Part shown: in pieces, positions 5,801 to 13,067 of the stretch
Layout: the number at the start of each line of letters is the position of its first letter
Numbering within the stretch: position 1 is the first letter of the stretch
DNA from: a virus
Direction: 5' to 3' (one strand)
Virus record (IMG/VR): IMGVR_UViG_3300047284_000565
Location: 1-20,949 of that record
Length of the DNA: 20,949 bases
Notes under the pieces: model-generated
Seen by the model: only the letters and a program-made list of their open reading frames with translations
Database searches by the model: none
What the model was told of the DNA's origin: nothing
Made by a program: the position numbers and the translations under genes

Positions 5801-7790
5801 ACAAACCGCAACTGCAATTAGAGGTGTAAATGCTGCTCTGACAGGCTTGGTGGCGCGAACTGGCGTTGGCTTGGCCATTATCGGGCTGGGCATGCTGGCG
5901 GAGCGATTTCTCTCGGCTGGAGCTGCTGCTCAGACGGCTCGCCAGAAAATGCTGCAATTTGCTGATGCAGTTAAGGCTTTGGGTGAAGCAGGAGATGTGG
6001 CAGGCGTGACCGTGGAATTGGCAGAGCAGAAAGCCTTGGCGGCTCGCATTAAGCGTGCGCAAACATTGCTGAGCGACTTGCGAGCCGGAAAGAGAAGTGT
6101 TAGCCCCCAGCAGGCCGAGGAATTGCAGGCGCTTGGGCTTTCCTCCAACATGGCCTTCGCCCAAGAGGGTGGACAGCGCAACCTTACGGTACAGACAATG
6201 CCAGGGGCAATTTCCGCCAACTTAGGAGCGGCACAAAGAGGTTATCTGGAGGCTCAAACTAAAATTATTCAAGCAGAGCGTGCGCTAACGCAAGCAAGGA
6301 AACAGCGCGTTGAAACGGAAAAAGGACTGAGCAAAATTCAAGAAGAGCCTGATGTAAAAGGCGTCGCTAAAAAGGAAAGCGCTTACAATCAATTGCTACA
6401 AGAACAGCTTCAAAAGCAAAACGAAATCAATGCAATTGGCAAGGATGAGCTTTCTCAACTTGAAGCCAAAAGAGAGCTCGCGGCACAGCTCTTAAAGCTT
6501 CGCGTGGATGAAATCAATAGAACGCAAACCGGGCGCGTCAGGGAGTTGGCTCGATCAAATGAGCTGTTGGAATACAAGAAAATAGTAGCCGAAACTGACG
6601 AAGAGTGGAAAAACATAACAAGAGAAATTTCCGAAGCGGCAACAAAGGCCCAAGAATTATTTGACAAAATTTACAAGCAAGATACGCCGGAAATGACGCC
6701 CTTGCAGAAGGCGCTGGGCGACATCAAAAAAGAGACTGTTGACAATATTCAAGCCATAGACGAGCTGTTGAATTACGTCAACAAACGAGTGGGCACTCGC
6801 CCCGAATACAAAACCTTAGTCACTTCGCTCACTCAAATGAGGGGCGAGCGAGCTGGCATGACGCCCGCCCAGCAAGCGGCGGCTGCTGGAGTTCGCGTGA
6901 CACGAGATATTGCCAAAGATTTGCGTTCGGAATTGCAAACGGGAGCGCAAGCTTTTGCTCCGTCCACCGCTCTGGCTGGAGCGCAAGCCAAGCTTGGCCC
7001 TGACTGGATGCAGCTTTCTGGTCAGCGTCAAGGAGAAATAACGCAATTAGCCGGGCAGGTCGACTTGATGAAGCCATTTGTTGACATGGCTCAGGCAATA
7101 AAAGCATCGAGAGAAGAATTGCAAAAATTAACCGATATGAGATATCAGATTGTGCCCATGGCGCAAGCAATAGGATCTTCTTTTGCGGATTCTTTCAAGG
7201 GCATCGTAAGCGGTTCCATGACTGCTCAGCAGGCGTTAGCTAATTTTTTCCAAAGTGTTGGTAATTATTTCTTGGATATGGCGGCAAGGATGATTGCCAA
7301 GTGGATTGAGATGCAAATCATTGGACTCGCGGCTAGTTTGATCCCTGGAATCGGAGGTTTCTTTGGTGGCGGGGCTCGTGTGGGGCAATCAGTCGCCTTG
7401 CCATCTGGGGTGGGGATCGGAGCTGGCGGAGGTATTCTTCAAAATCCAGCAGGGCAGGGCTTTGGCACATTCGGCCCTAATTTTGGCATCCGTCAATTTG
7501 CCAACGGAGGCATTGTCAACGGTCCAACCATGGGATTGATTGGTGAAGGTCGTTACAATGAAGCGATCGTGCCATTGCCCAATGGCAAAAGCATTCCAGT
7601 GGACCTTGGAGATGGAGCAGGCAGCAACATTTCCACTAACATTGTTATCAATGTCAGCAACGGTCAGGCTCAAAGCAGCATGACTGGCGGTGGCGCTTCC
7701 GACTTCGGGCGCAAAATGGAAGGAGCAGTGAAGCAAGTGATCGTAAATGAGCTGCGTCCTGGCGGTGTTCTTGCAGGAGCCCGTCGATGA
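2889..7790 (+). CDS. Tail tape measure protein
   Basis: At 1633 residues this is the longest gene, placed straight after the chaperones as is standard. It threads the tube lumen, sets tail length and is later released into the host envelope. The N-terminus is helical (residues 10-100). Residues 195-216 carry the SPSRVFREFGKNIGEGFEQG motif frequent in tape measures. Residues 410-560 are Gly/Pro/Met rich with degenerate repeats, ending in a Gly run and four GGF units (560-577). Residues about 605-830 form the conserved tape measure domain (TIGR02675 type: FGMSSDKVDRVTYAFAQMASKG, MSEELKGQLGDVLPGAM). Hydrophobic stretches follow at about 914-945 and 986-1009, then coiled-coil-like Gln/Glu/Lys-rich helices (1080-1260). 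A C-terminal block has MTAQQALANFFQSVGNYFL, a hydrophobic segment (1467-1492) and FANGGIVNGPTMGLIGEG. ATG 2889 has only a weak ribosome site. Confidence 0.93.
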   Translation: MAAGAGDVRLQLGVTLDLASFRQQLAAASRAAASYYYPVNFDKAGIDRQFAALDRQFRTKNYRLEVITNFAAEIESADKLVRKIGEVKRAAQSSGPQSRSVGLVDITALNRFPSKGGPSASEIAALYESLAIAGVEGFERGVKKTRGEMLAQIGTIGQDVVAGLLNGLKGGDAAMAAAAQSLGTALIKTFKALLGIASPSRVFREFGKNIGEGFEQGATASMDKAFDALERQLRQRLSMLQGMMSGGRGAFPFIAKGGPVEQKALFAEAASLASKIDEARAQISQIQARRESRLAFQSESLQQASARLLPPARDRSLQPGRTTIFPGGGAAEELSRGFFRSLQNTQDFFARNFAANTYLPKASRELASSMKAASRQLTGTRIAGLLPSSEMMEPLRFQRAALRAREIDEANTQRARRGSLGQFPMEGMIGPSRSVDRSFSNYITAEFTRMMRAGALGGGFAFPNAPMMGPSSALPPRGSLGRFPSTGMLAIGGPSAVGQAMAGPTPWYNTSLGARGGYVPGVRSSAFFPMGGMMGPSSPLGRITAQSSMFGGSPPPVPPGGGGGGFGGFGGFGGFGRAMGEINLPGAGLIREIGEEFAFATKQVLLYGQAYKLLGFAQDFPAQVGQAVGELQSFRNTLKAITPNAQEAAKSNALILDLVSKYNVPLESARSGFTKLYASMQPAGFAGEEVRDLFTGISKAAATFGMSSDKVDRVTYAFAQMASKGQVMSEELKGQLGDVLPGAMALFAEAAGFKGSSAIAQFSKALEDGAYKGQAMKDLLNNVTILLNQKFSEGARGAANTFQGSMNNMRNSLKGFYESFEPIAVQFLNSFVSPLSQGLKDATDGINAFFTGTQAKTSGGMAIANELKQLQPALQGIQNNIKQILPVFGQLIKIALEVGKIFLSVAGSPLTGYLVRVYAVVLPVITAFGILRTAVVTMLGPLGLFNAQMLLGVGRFTAFRNAMSLTGATAAQTATAIRGVNAALTGLVARTGVGLAIIGLGMLAERFLSAGAAAQTARQKMLQFADAVKALGEAGDVAGVTVELAEQKALAARIKRAQTLLSDLRAGKRSVSPQQAEELQALGLSSNMAFAQEGGQRNLTVQTMPGAISANLGAAQRGYLEAQTKIIQAERALTQARKQRVETEKGLSKIQEEPDVKGVAKKESAYNQLLQEQLQKQNEINAIGKDELSQLEAKRELAAQLLKLRVDEINRTQTGRVRELARSNELLEYKKIVAETDEEWKNITREISEAATKAQELFDKIYKQDTPEMTPLQKALGDIKKETVDNIQAIDELLNYVNKRVGTRPEYKTLVTSLTQMRGERAGMTPAQQAAAAGVRVTRDIAKDLRSELQTGAQAFAPSTALAGAQAKLGPDWMQLSGQRQGEITQLAGQVDLMKPFVDMAQAIKASREELQKLTDMRYQIVPMAQAIGSSFADSFKGIVSGSMTAQQALANFFQSVGNYFLDMAARMIAKWIEMQIIGLAASLIPGIGGFFGGGARVGQSVALPSGVGIGAGGGILQNPAGQGFGTFGPNFGIRQFANGGIVNGPTMGLIGEGRYNEAIVPLPNGKSIPVDLGDGAGSNISTNIVINVSNGQAQSSMTGGGASDFGRKMEGAVKQVIVNELRPGGVLAGARR
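4140..4517 (+). repeat. Degenerate repeats within the tape measure gene
   Basis: The encoded protein shows an imperfect motif of the form GSLGxFPxxGMxxGPS: residues 418-432 (GSLGQFPMEGMIGPS), 460-475 (FAFPNAPMMGPSSALP, partial), 478-495 (GSLGRFPSTGMLAIGGPS) and 527-543 (FFPMGGMMGPSSPLGRI, partial). They lie in a flexible Gly/Pro/Met-rich stretch between the N-terminal helical part and the conserved tape measure domain. DNA identity between copies is modest, so the repetition is mainly at protein level. Tape measure proteins often carry repeats related to tail length, but these units are short and few, and a linker role is as likely. Confidence 0.6.
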
Positions 7791-8140
7791 CGCAACCAAC
7801 TTTTGCGCTGCCTTGTCAGTATAATTTGACCGTTCAAAGGAGTGTGCGCACAAAGAGAGTGCAGTTTGGCGATGGCTATGAGCAAGTGATGCCAGAGCAG
7901 TTAAACGACGACATGCGCTCTTACGACATTGAAACTGCTCCCATTTCCGACTCCATTGCCATTTCCCTCGATTCACAACTGGCAGCGCTGAAGGGCGACT
8001 TCTTCTATTCGCAGTTCTTCATGGATGCCCAAAAGTATAAATATCGCTTAGAGCCGAATCAATGGAGGTGGCAAGTGATTGGGCCCAATAGCAATGTGTT
8101 TTCCTTCACCGTGAGGAGGATCTATGACCCTAGAAGCTGA
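7787..8140 (+). CDS. M: Minor tail protein M-like tail-tip protein
   Basis: This 117-residue protein is the first of a lambda-ordered tip block and overlaps the tape measure stop by ATGA; AGGAG at 7775-7779 gives a well-spaced ribosome site. It matches the phage minor tail protein family typified by lambda gpM (109 aa): an N-terminal strand region, the motif VQFGDGYEQVMPEQLNDD around residues 25-42, a helix (ISLDSQLAALKGDFFYSQFF), and a C-terminal WRWQVIGPNSNVFSFTVRRIY that resembles the closing strands of that family. In lambda, M is needed to build the tail tip around the J hub before tube polymerisation. The order M-L-K-I-J downstream strongly supports the call. Confidence 0.88.
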   Translation: MTQPTFALPCQYNLTVQRSVRTKRVQFGDGYEQVMPEQLNDDMRSYDIETAPISDSIAISLDSQLAALKGDFFYSQFFMDAQKYKYRLEPNQWRWQVIGPNSNVFSFTVRRIYDPRS

Positions 8141-8807
8141 CCTGCAGCAGGGATGGCACGATGCCATCGTGGAAATGTTTGACCTTGATCTAGAACCTAT
8201 CACGGGCGATGTTAACGATAAGTTTTACTTCACCAATCAGCTAAAGCCTGATAGCAGCAAAATTCAATGGAAAGGGAATATCTATGAGCCATTGCCCATC
8301 ATTTCAAGCGGCTACGAAAAGAATACCACTGGCCAAATTGCGCAGCCGTCATTGACCGTTGCAAATGTCATGGGCACCTTCACGCAAGTGATTGACAGCT
8401 TGGATGATTTAGTGGGAGCAAAGGTTACAAGACGACGCACGCTTGGCAAGTATCTTGACGGCGAGGCTACTGCCGATCCCACCCAAGAATTCCCCATTGA
8501 CATCTTTTTTGTTGAGCGCAAGTCTGCCGAAAACGCCCTTAGCATCACTTGGCAACTTGCAAGCATCTTTGACCTGGAAGGGCTCATGCTTCCACGGCGT
8601 GTGATCACGCAAAACTATTGCCAATGGAAATACAGAAGCAGCGAGTGTGGCTATACAGGCGGAGCCGTTGCAAAAGTTGACGACAGTCCCACGAGCAATA
8701 TCAACGAAGACGTGTGCGGCAAGCGAGTAAGTAGCTGTCAGCTTAGGTTTGCCAATGTATCGTTGCCCTTTGGTGGCTTTCCTGGCGCCATTCAAGGACG
8801 GCAATGA
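8124..8807 (+). CDS. L: Tail-tip protein L with Fe-S cluster cysteines
   Basis: This 227-residue protein matches lambda gpL (232 aa) in length, position and C-terminal motif. A strong Shine-Dalgarno (AGGAGG, 8114-8119) precedes ATG 8124, and the start overlaps the end of the M gene by 17 bases. The N-terminal half contains the family's typical WKGNIYEPLPIISSGYEKN and an ARG-rich turn (KVTRRRTLGKYLDG). Four cysteines at 166, 175, 198 and 205 lie in YCQWKYRSSECGYTG and EDVCGKRVSSCQLRF, separated by 8, 22 and 6 residues. In lambda gpL four C-terminal cysteines bind an iron-sulfur cluster, and the spacing I recall there is the same. The C-terminal LPFGGFPG is also characteristic. It forms part of the tip complex joining the tube to the J hub. 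Confidence 0.92.
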   Translation: MTLEADLQQGWHDAIVEMFDLDLEPITGDVNDKFYFTNQLKPDSSKIQWKGNIYEPLPIISSGYEKNTTGQIAQPSLTVANVMGTFTQVIDSLDDLVGAKVTRRRTLGKYLDGEATADPTQEFPIDIFFVERKSAENALSITWQLASIFDLEGLMLPRRVITQNYCQWKYRSSECGYTGGAVAKVDDSPTSNINEDVCGKRVSSCQLRFANVSLPFGGFPGAIQGRQ

Positions 8808-9517
8808 CTTGGCAATCGCTTAAGCAGCAAATGGCTGCGCATGCCCAAAAGCATCCCGATCAAGAGGTGTGTGGCATTATTGCGGGAGGACAGTATTGGC
8901 CTTGTAAAAACGCTCATTCTTCCCCATCGCAGCATTTTGCCATCACGGCGGAAGATTATGCTCGTCTCGACCCTCTGGGAATCGAGGTCATTTTCCATAG
9001 CCATTTGTACTTTTCGGAAGATAAATTTAGCAGGCATGACATTGTTTCATGCAAGCAAGTAAATGTTCCTTGGGTGATGTATTGCGTGCCTGCAAATTCT
9101 TGGCACCACATGGACCCCACAGGCAACGCTCCTTTTCTTGAACGCCCATGGCTCTATGGCATTTACGATTGCTATGGACTTCTGCGAGATTATTATCGTC
9201 GAGAATTTAGCATTGAGCTAGACGATTACGAGCGCGGAGAAGAGTTTGAGTGGAAAAGCAGCGAGTGGCGCATGTTTGAGAAAAATTTTCAAGGGCAAGG
9301 CTTTCGCGAGGTGGGTGACGATCAGCTTCAAAAGGGCGACATGCTCCTAATGCAATTGCAGGCAGATTTTCCAAATCACGTGGGGGTGATGCACAGTCCA
9401 GAGCAAAATGTGTTTTATCAGCACCTTCTTGATAGACTGTCCGAAGCCAGCGTTTACGGCGGCTATTGGCGCAAGAACACCGTCAAGGTTTTGAGGCATC
9501 AGGAGCTGTTTCAATGA
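8804..9517 (+). CDS. K: Tail-tip protease/hydrolase K (JAMM + NlpC/P60)
   Basis: This 237-residue protein has the two-domain layout of lambda gpK. The N-terminal half is a JAB/MPN (JAMM) metalloprotease domain with Glu21 (QEVCGIIAGG), His65 and His67 (HSH), Ser76 and Asp79 (SRHD), which together form the zinc-site pattern; the usual Pro after the second His is Leu. The C-terminal half is an NlpC/P60 peptidase with catalytic Cys123 in YGIYDCYGLLRDYY, His192 in NHVGVMHS and a third polar residue, probably His207 in FYQHLL. Lambda K is 199 aa. Such proteins act in tail-tip assembly and may cut peptidoglycan cross-links during DNA entry. The ATG overlaps the L stop (ATGA, 8804-8807), with AAGGA at 8794-8798 as ribosome site. 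Confidence 0.92.
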   Translation: MTWQSLKQQMAAHAQKHPDQEVCGIIAGGQYWPCKNAHSSPSQHFAITAEDYARLDPLGIEVIFHSHLYFSEDKFSRHDIVSCKQVNVPWVMYCVPANSWHHMDPTGNAPFLERPWLYGIYDCYGLLRDYYRREFSIELDDYERGEEFEWKSSEWRMFEKNFQGQGFREVGDDQLQKGDMLLMQLQADFPNHVGVMHSPEQNVFYQHLLDRLSEASVYGGYWRKNTVKVLRHQELFQ

Positions 9518-10131
9518 AAATGATTGAAGTGAAGCTCTTGGGAGAGCTGGGGCGCAAGTTTGGGCGATACTATCGTTTTGCTGCTGATTCGCCTCGAGAA
9601 GTGATGTCTGCATTAACGAATCAACTGGCGGGCTTCAAGGACTATATGGTCACTGCTCACGAGCGAGGAGTGGCTTTTAAGGTGGTGAATCAAGACCCAG
9701 AGGGCATGGACTATGAGAATTTGCTCATGCCCTGTGATCGAATGATTATTGCTCCTGTGGTTAGCGGAAGTGGCGACGTGGGAAGGATTTTGATTGGCGT
9801 GGCCCTTGTTGCCTTGGCTTTCATTCCTGGTGTGGGCACTGCTACTGCTGCTGCAATTGCGGCTGGCACGGCAAAAGCTGGATTCACTGCAGTCGGCTCT
9901 ATACTTTTTTCCTTGGGCACCACGATGGTGCTCACTGGTGTTGCAGGATTGCTCACGCCGCAGCAAAGCAATGCAATGAACGATACCGAGCGAAAAGAAA
10001 GCTTTCTCTTTGACAGAGCAGCAGAACTCACCACGCAAGGCAGTCCAGTGCCAATCCTTTACGGTCGATTCCTAGCCGCCTCTCCATTGGTAATTTCTGC
10101 TTCTCTCACCACGCAGCAGGTGCCAGTCTGA
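9514..10131 (+). CDS. I: Tail assembly protein I
   Basis: I choose ATG 9514 (205 residues), which overlaps the K stop as ATGA and has AGGAG at 9501-9505. An in-frame ATG at 9466 would add 16 residues overlapping K and has no comparable signal. The N-terminal 80 residues look like a ubiquitin/beta-grasp-like domain (MIEVKLLGELGRKFG, CDRMIIAPVVSGSG) as in lambda tail protein I. Residues 89-149 are strongly hydrophobic and Gly/Ala rich (ILIGVALVALAFIPGVG, MVLTGVAGLLTP), also typical of the family. The C-terminal part (GSPVPILYGRFLAASPLVIS) is the usual conserved end. Lambda gpI is 223 aa. It is required for tip assembly together with J, K and L; its place in the virion is less clear. Confidence 0.9.
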   Translation: MKMIEVKLLGELGRKFGRYYRFAADSPREVMSALTNQLAGFKDYMVTAHERGVAFKVVNQDPEGMDYENLLMPCDRMIIAPVVSGSGDVGRILIGVALVALAFIPGVGTATAAAIAAGTAKAGFTAVGSILFSLGTTMVLTGVAGLLTPQQSNAMNDTERKESFLFDRAAELTTQGSPVPILYGRFLAASPLVISASLTTQQVPV

Positions 10132-12257
10132 TGAGCGAAATTATAAAAGAACGCAATGGAGGATGGACTGCCTATGTGAGTGGAGCAGGCGGCGGCGGAG
10201 GCGGAGGCGGCAAGGGCGGCAAGGGCGGAGGAAGCCGAAGACCGCAGGAAGACCCAGAATCGCTCAGGAGCCGCTCCGAAGCCGTCGTGGTGGCAGTGTT
10301 CAGCGAAGGCGAAATACAGGGCTTCGAGGACGACGTGGATCCGCTCACGCGCATCTACCTGGACAACACGCCCATCAAGAACCAAGACGGCAGTTTCAAC
10401 TTCAGCATCACCTATTTCTACACGGGCAGCGACACCAGTGCCAATGGAAAGGGCGCCCTGCTTAGTGCAATTGCCTCTTCCATTCCATCGCTCAACAGAG
10501 CAAGCGCCACTGGCGCCGTGGACTCGTTGGTTGTTGACTATCGCACTGGCACACAGGGGCAAGACCCCATGCCTGGCTTTGACGATGTGAAAGTAGAGCA
10601 GGCCGTAGGCATCAAGCTCACGAAAGCCATTGGAGGCGTTTCACGCACCACGGTCAGCTCATTGCTGAGCAAAATTCGCATTCGAGTGGGAGTGGGGGCG
10701 TTGTTTCGCGTGGATAAAGACAGTGGCGACGTCAAGGGCGAAAGCGTCACATTCAACATTAAAGTGCGTCCTGATGGAGGAAGCGTTTTTGTCAACGAAG
10801 ACAAAACCATTTCAGGTAAAAGCAGGGGGCCTGTTGATTTTGAATATGAATATGATTTGCAGGGCACTGGCCCATGGGTGGTGACAATTGAACGTGCCAC
10901 GGACGATCCCACGTCTACGTCTGTGTCGAACGATTTGTTCTTCAAGGCAATTGTTGGCATCTATGAGAAGTCCTTTCGCTACCCAAACACTGCCCTGATC
11001 GGCCTAAAGATTGGCGCCGAAAACTTCACGGCAGTGCCGCAAATCAGCGCGGACATGCTTGGAATGAAGATTAAAGTGCCCACAAATTACGATCCGCTGG
11101 CACGTTCGTACTCTGGCATTTGGAACGGCACTTTTAAGACTGTCTGGAGCAATAATCCTGCGTGGGTGTTTTACGACTTGCTTACCAACACGCGCTATGG
11201 GGCAGGCGAATTCATCACAGAAGCAAACGTAGACAAATACTCTCTCTATTCCATCGCTCAATACTGCGACGAACTTGTTCCTGATGGCAAAGGCGGCCTT
11301 GAGCCTCGTCTCACTTTCAATGGCTATATCACGGACAGGGCTGAGGCTTATGAAATCTTGAACGCTCTTGCAGCATCCTTCCGTGGCATGTTGTATTTCA
11401 GCGAGGGCTTGGTCACGGCCATCCAAGACAAGCCAAAGCCAATCACGAAAATCTTTTCGCCTGCCAACACCCTGCAGGAAGTGGACGAAAGCGGCAATGT
11501 TTCCGAGCCACCCTTCACTTACGAGGGCACTGCTCGCAAAGCAAGAAAGACCGTCGCGCTAGTCTCATGGAACGATCCTGCTGATCAATACAAGACCAAA
11601 GTCGAATATGTGGAGGACAGAGAAGGGCTTGAGCGTTATGGCTATCAAGAAGTGGAAATACGAGCATTTGGCACCACTTCCCAGGGGCAGGCACAGCGCG
11701 TGGGACGATGGACTCTATTGAGCGACCAGCTCGAAACAGAAATCGTCACTTTCAAAACATCTTCCGAAGGCTTCTTTGTTCTCCCTGGAGAAATCATTGG
11801 CATTGCAGATCCTGCAAAAGGAGGGAAGCGCTATGGGGGAAGAGTGGTTGATGCTTCCACTACTTCTCTTTCCATTGATGCTCCGTTCACAATCTTGCCT
11901 GGCTCTTCGTATCAGGCGTCCGTGATGCTGCCAAATGGCTCCATTGAAACGCGCACTGTCGCAAATGCTCCTGGAGAAACCAGCACGTTGTCTTTGGCCT
12001 CTGCGCTGTCTGATGCGCCAATCACGGGCGCACCATGGGTGCTGCAAGAAGATAGCGATGGAGTGAGAAGGTTTAGGACGATTTCCGTGGTGGAAGACCA
12101 AGGCATTGTCACTGTCATGGCTTCGTTGTACGACGAAGACAAGTTTACGCTCACAGACAGCGGCACCATCCTTGGACTGTCCCGTTCTTCCATTGCAGGC
12201 CCTCAAGTGGTGCCTAGCGTTGATGGTGGCAGCATCACTCTGGAGGTGACGCAGTAA
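10131..12257 (+). CDS. J: Central tail-tip hub protein J, shortened
   Basis: This 708-residue protein is a clear relative of lambda gpJ (1132 aa), overlapping gene I as TGATG. It opens with a Gly/Lys-rich arm (residues 19-35), followed by the hub domains: VVVAVFSEGEIQGF and IYLDNTPIKNQDGSFNF near 50-90, then NTALIGLKIGAENF, and a highly lambda-like stretch from about residue 320 to 580 (ARSYSGIWNGTFKTVWSNN, AQYCDELVPDGKGGLEPRLT, VEDREGLERYGYQEVEI, GQAQRVGRWTLL). It forms the trimeric hub that closes the tube. It ends just after the last hub domain, where lambda J continues with fibronectin III domains and the receptor-binding C-terminus. Those functions seem to have moved to separate genes downstream. 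It contains no adhesin domain of its own. Confidence 0.93.
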   Translation: MSEIIKERNGGWTAYVSGAGGGGGGGGKGGKGGGSRRPQEDPESLRSRSEAVVVAVFSEGEIQGFEDDVDPLTRIYLDNTPIKNQDGSFNFSITYFYTGSDTSANGKGALLSAIASSIPSLNRASATGAVDSLVVDYRTGTQGQDPMPGFDDVKVEQAVGIKLTKAIGGVSRTTVSSLLSKIRIRVGVGALFRVDKDSGDVKGESVTFNIKVRPDGGSVFVNEDKTISGKSRGPVDFEYEYDLQGTGPWVVTIERATDDPTSTSVSNDLFFKAIVGIYEKSFRYPNTALIGLKIGAENFTAVPQISADMLGMKIKVPTNYDPLARSYSGIWNGTFKTVWSNNPAWVFYDLLTNTRYGAGEFITEANVDKYSLYSIAQYCDELVPDGKGGLEPRLTFNGYITDRAEAYEILNALAASFRGMLYFSEGLVTAIQDKPKPITKIFSPANTLQEVDESGNVSEPPFTYEGTARKARKTVALVSWNDPADQYKTKVEYVEDREGLERYGYQEVEIRAFGTTSQGQAQRVGRWTLLSDQLETEIVTFKTSSEGFFVLPGEIIGIADPAKGGKRYGGRVVDASTTSLSIDAPFTILPGSSYQASVMLPNGSIETRTVANAPGETSTLSLASALSDAPITGAPWVLQEDSDGVRRFRTISVVEDQGIVTVMASLYDEDKFTLTDSGTILGLSRSSIAGPQVVPSVDGGSITLEVTQ
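10188..10232 (+). repeat. GGC/GGA low-complexity run encoding the J N-terminal arm
   Basis: Codons for residues 20-34 of J are almost all GGC or GGA with two AAG, encoding eight Gly then KGGKGGG. The run is GC-rich compared with its neighbours and could slip during replication. J homologues often carry a flexible Gly/Lys-rich N-terminus here (lambda J begins MGKGSSKGH), so it is a normal but extended form of that arm. Confidence 0.75.
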
Positions 12258-12655
12258 TGGCCTACAACGAAGCAACTTGGAGCTTCCCGCAATACTCCTC
12301 CTATTCAGTGCTCAACGCTGCAGTGCATCCCGCTGTCTGTTGGAATCCTCCTCAAAACAATCCATTCATTGCCTCTTTTGAAGTGGATTATTTGGACACA
12401 ATTGATAACCAATGGGTGAGGATTGGCACAACTGCTGCCAACTACATTCGCTTCCCATCGGACGTTTACACTACCAACGGTTCTTATCGCATTAGAATTG
12501 CTACAATTGGCATCAATGGCAGAAAATCTCCGTTTGCCTATAGCACTGTCGTGCTAGCCAGTCCGCTAGTTTTTGACTTTACTGCTGCACAAGAGGTGCG
12601 CTATTCTGACGGCACGACTGTTCCAAACCAGCGCTATTTGTTCTTGATTCTCTGA
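12257..12655 (+). CDS. Stand-alone fibronectin III-like tip protein, detached from J
   Basis: This 132-residue protein starts at an ATG overlapping the J stop (TAATG at 12255-12259), with GGAGGTG at 12242-12248 as ribosome site. Residues about 24-103 read as a single fibronectin type III-like beta sandwich: AVCWNPPQNNPFIASFEVDY, WVRIGTTAANYIRFPSDVY, GSYRIRIATIGINGRKSPF. This is the domain that follows the hub in full-length lambda-type J. The C-terminus (VPNQRYLFLIL) resembles a closing strand. It probably sits on the J hub and carries accessory fibers or glycan-binding function. Stop/start overlap and a different frame suggest J was split into two cistrons. A frameshift error in the sequence is less likely given the clean overlap and good ribosome site. 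Confidence 0.7.
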   Translation: MAYNEATWSFPQYSSYSVLNAAVHPAVCWNPPQNNPFIASFEVDYLDTIDNQWVRIGTTAANYIRFPSDVYTTNGSYRIRIATIGINGRKSPFAYSTVVLASPLVFDFTAAQEVRYSDGTTVPNQRYLFLIL

Positions 12656-12656
12656 C

Positions 12657-13067
12657 ATGGCCAATCTTTACGGACTTGATGCTCTTGGAAATGCCGCTTA
12701 TATTCGCGCCACTGGAGCTGGCAGCAGTGGCGATCCTTATGTAGTGCAAAATGATTTATTTAATGCTGGACTGAAAAGCGCTTCGGTTACGGGGGCTGCC
12801 AGCGCCGACGTAATTGCAGCAGTCGCGAGCACTAAGTTGCGCGTGCTGTCCATGATCATCACCGCCTCCGCTGCTTGCACCATAAAACTTCAAAGCGGCG
12901 CATCTTCTGACAAGACGCCTCCACTTCACCTAGGGGCCAATGGCAACATAACTCTTTCCAATCCATTGGGCCTGTTTGAAAGCGCAAGTGGTGAAAAAAT
13001 TAACGCAGTACTATCCGGTGCTGCCACTTACTCCGTGTTTCTTTCTTATCGGGAAGTGCCAGCATGA
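12657..13067 (+). CDS. Small tail-tip or virion structural protein, unassigned
   Basis: This 136-residue protein starts one base after the previous stop (TGACATGG) and its stop overlaps the next start as ATGA (13064-13067). The N-terminus (MANLYGLDALGNAAYIRATGAGSSGDPYVV) is polar and Gly-rich. The rest alternates short beta strands (TKLRVLSMIITASAACTIKLQSG, GNITLSNPLGLF, AATYSVFLSYREVPA), consistent with a small beta sandwich. I recall proteins of this shape being common between J and fiber genes in phages, annotated only as hypothetical or structural. It may be a decoration or adaptor protein on the tip. I know of no function, and the ribosome site is weak, so it is probably translated by coupling. 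Confidence 0.7.
   Translation: MANLYGLDALGNAAYIRATGAGSSGDPYVVQNDLFNAGLKSASVTGAASADVIAAVASTKLRVLSMIITASAACTIKLQSGASSDKTPPLHLGANGNITLSNPLGLFESASGEKINAVLSGAATYSVFLSYREVPA

Noticed and set aside
7389-7976. 195-codon - strand frame across the tape measure/M junction
   Set aside because: It covers two well-supported + strand genes with family motifs; the predicted protein has no recognisable features.
9466-9513. Upstream ATG extending gene I by 16 residues
   Set aside because: It would overlap K by 52 bases; ATG 9514 has the ATGA overlap, a ribosome site and the expected family N-terminus.
10059-10562. 167-codon - strand frame over the start of J
   Set aside because: It results from GC-rich glycine codons on the + strand; J and I are firmly supported there.
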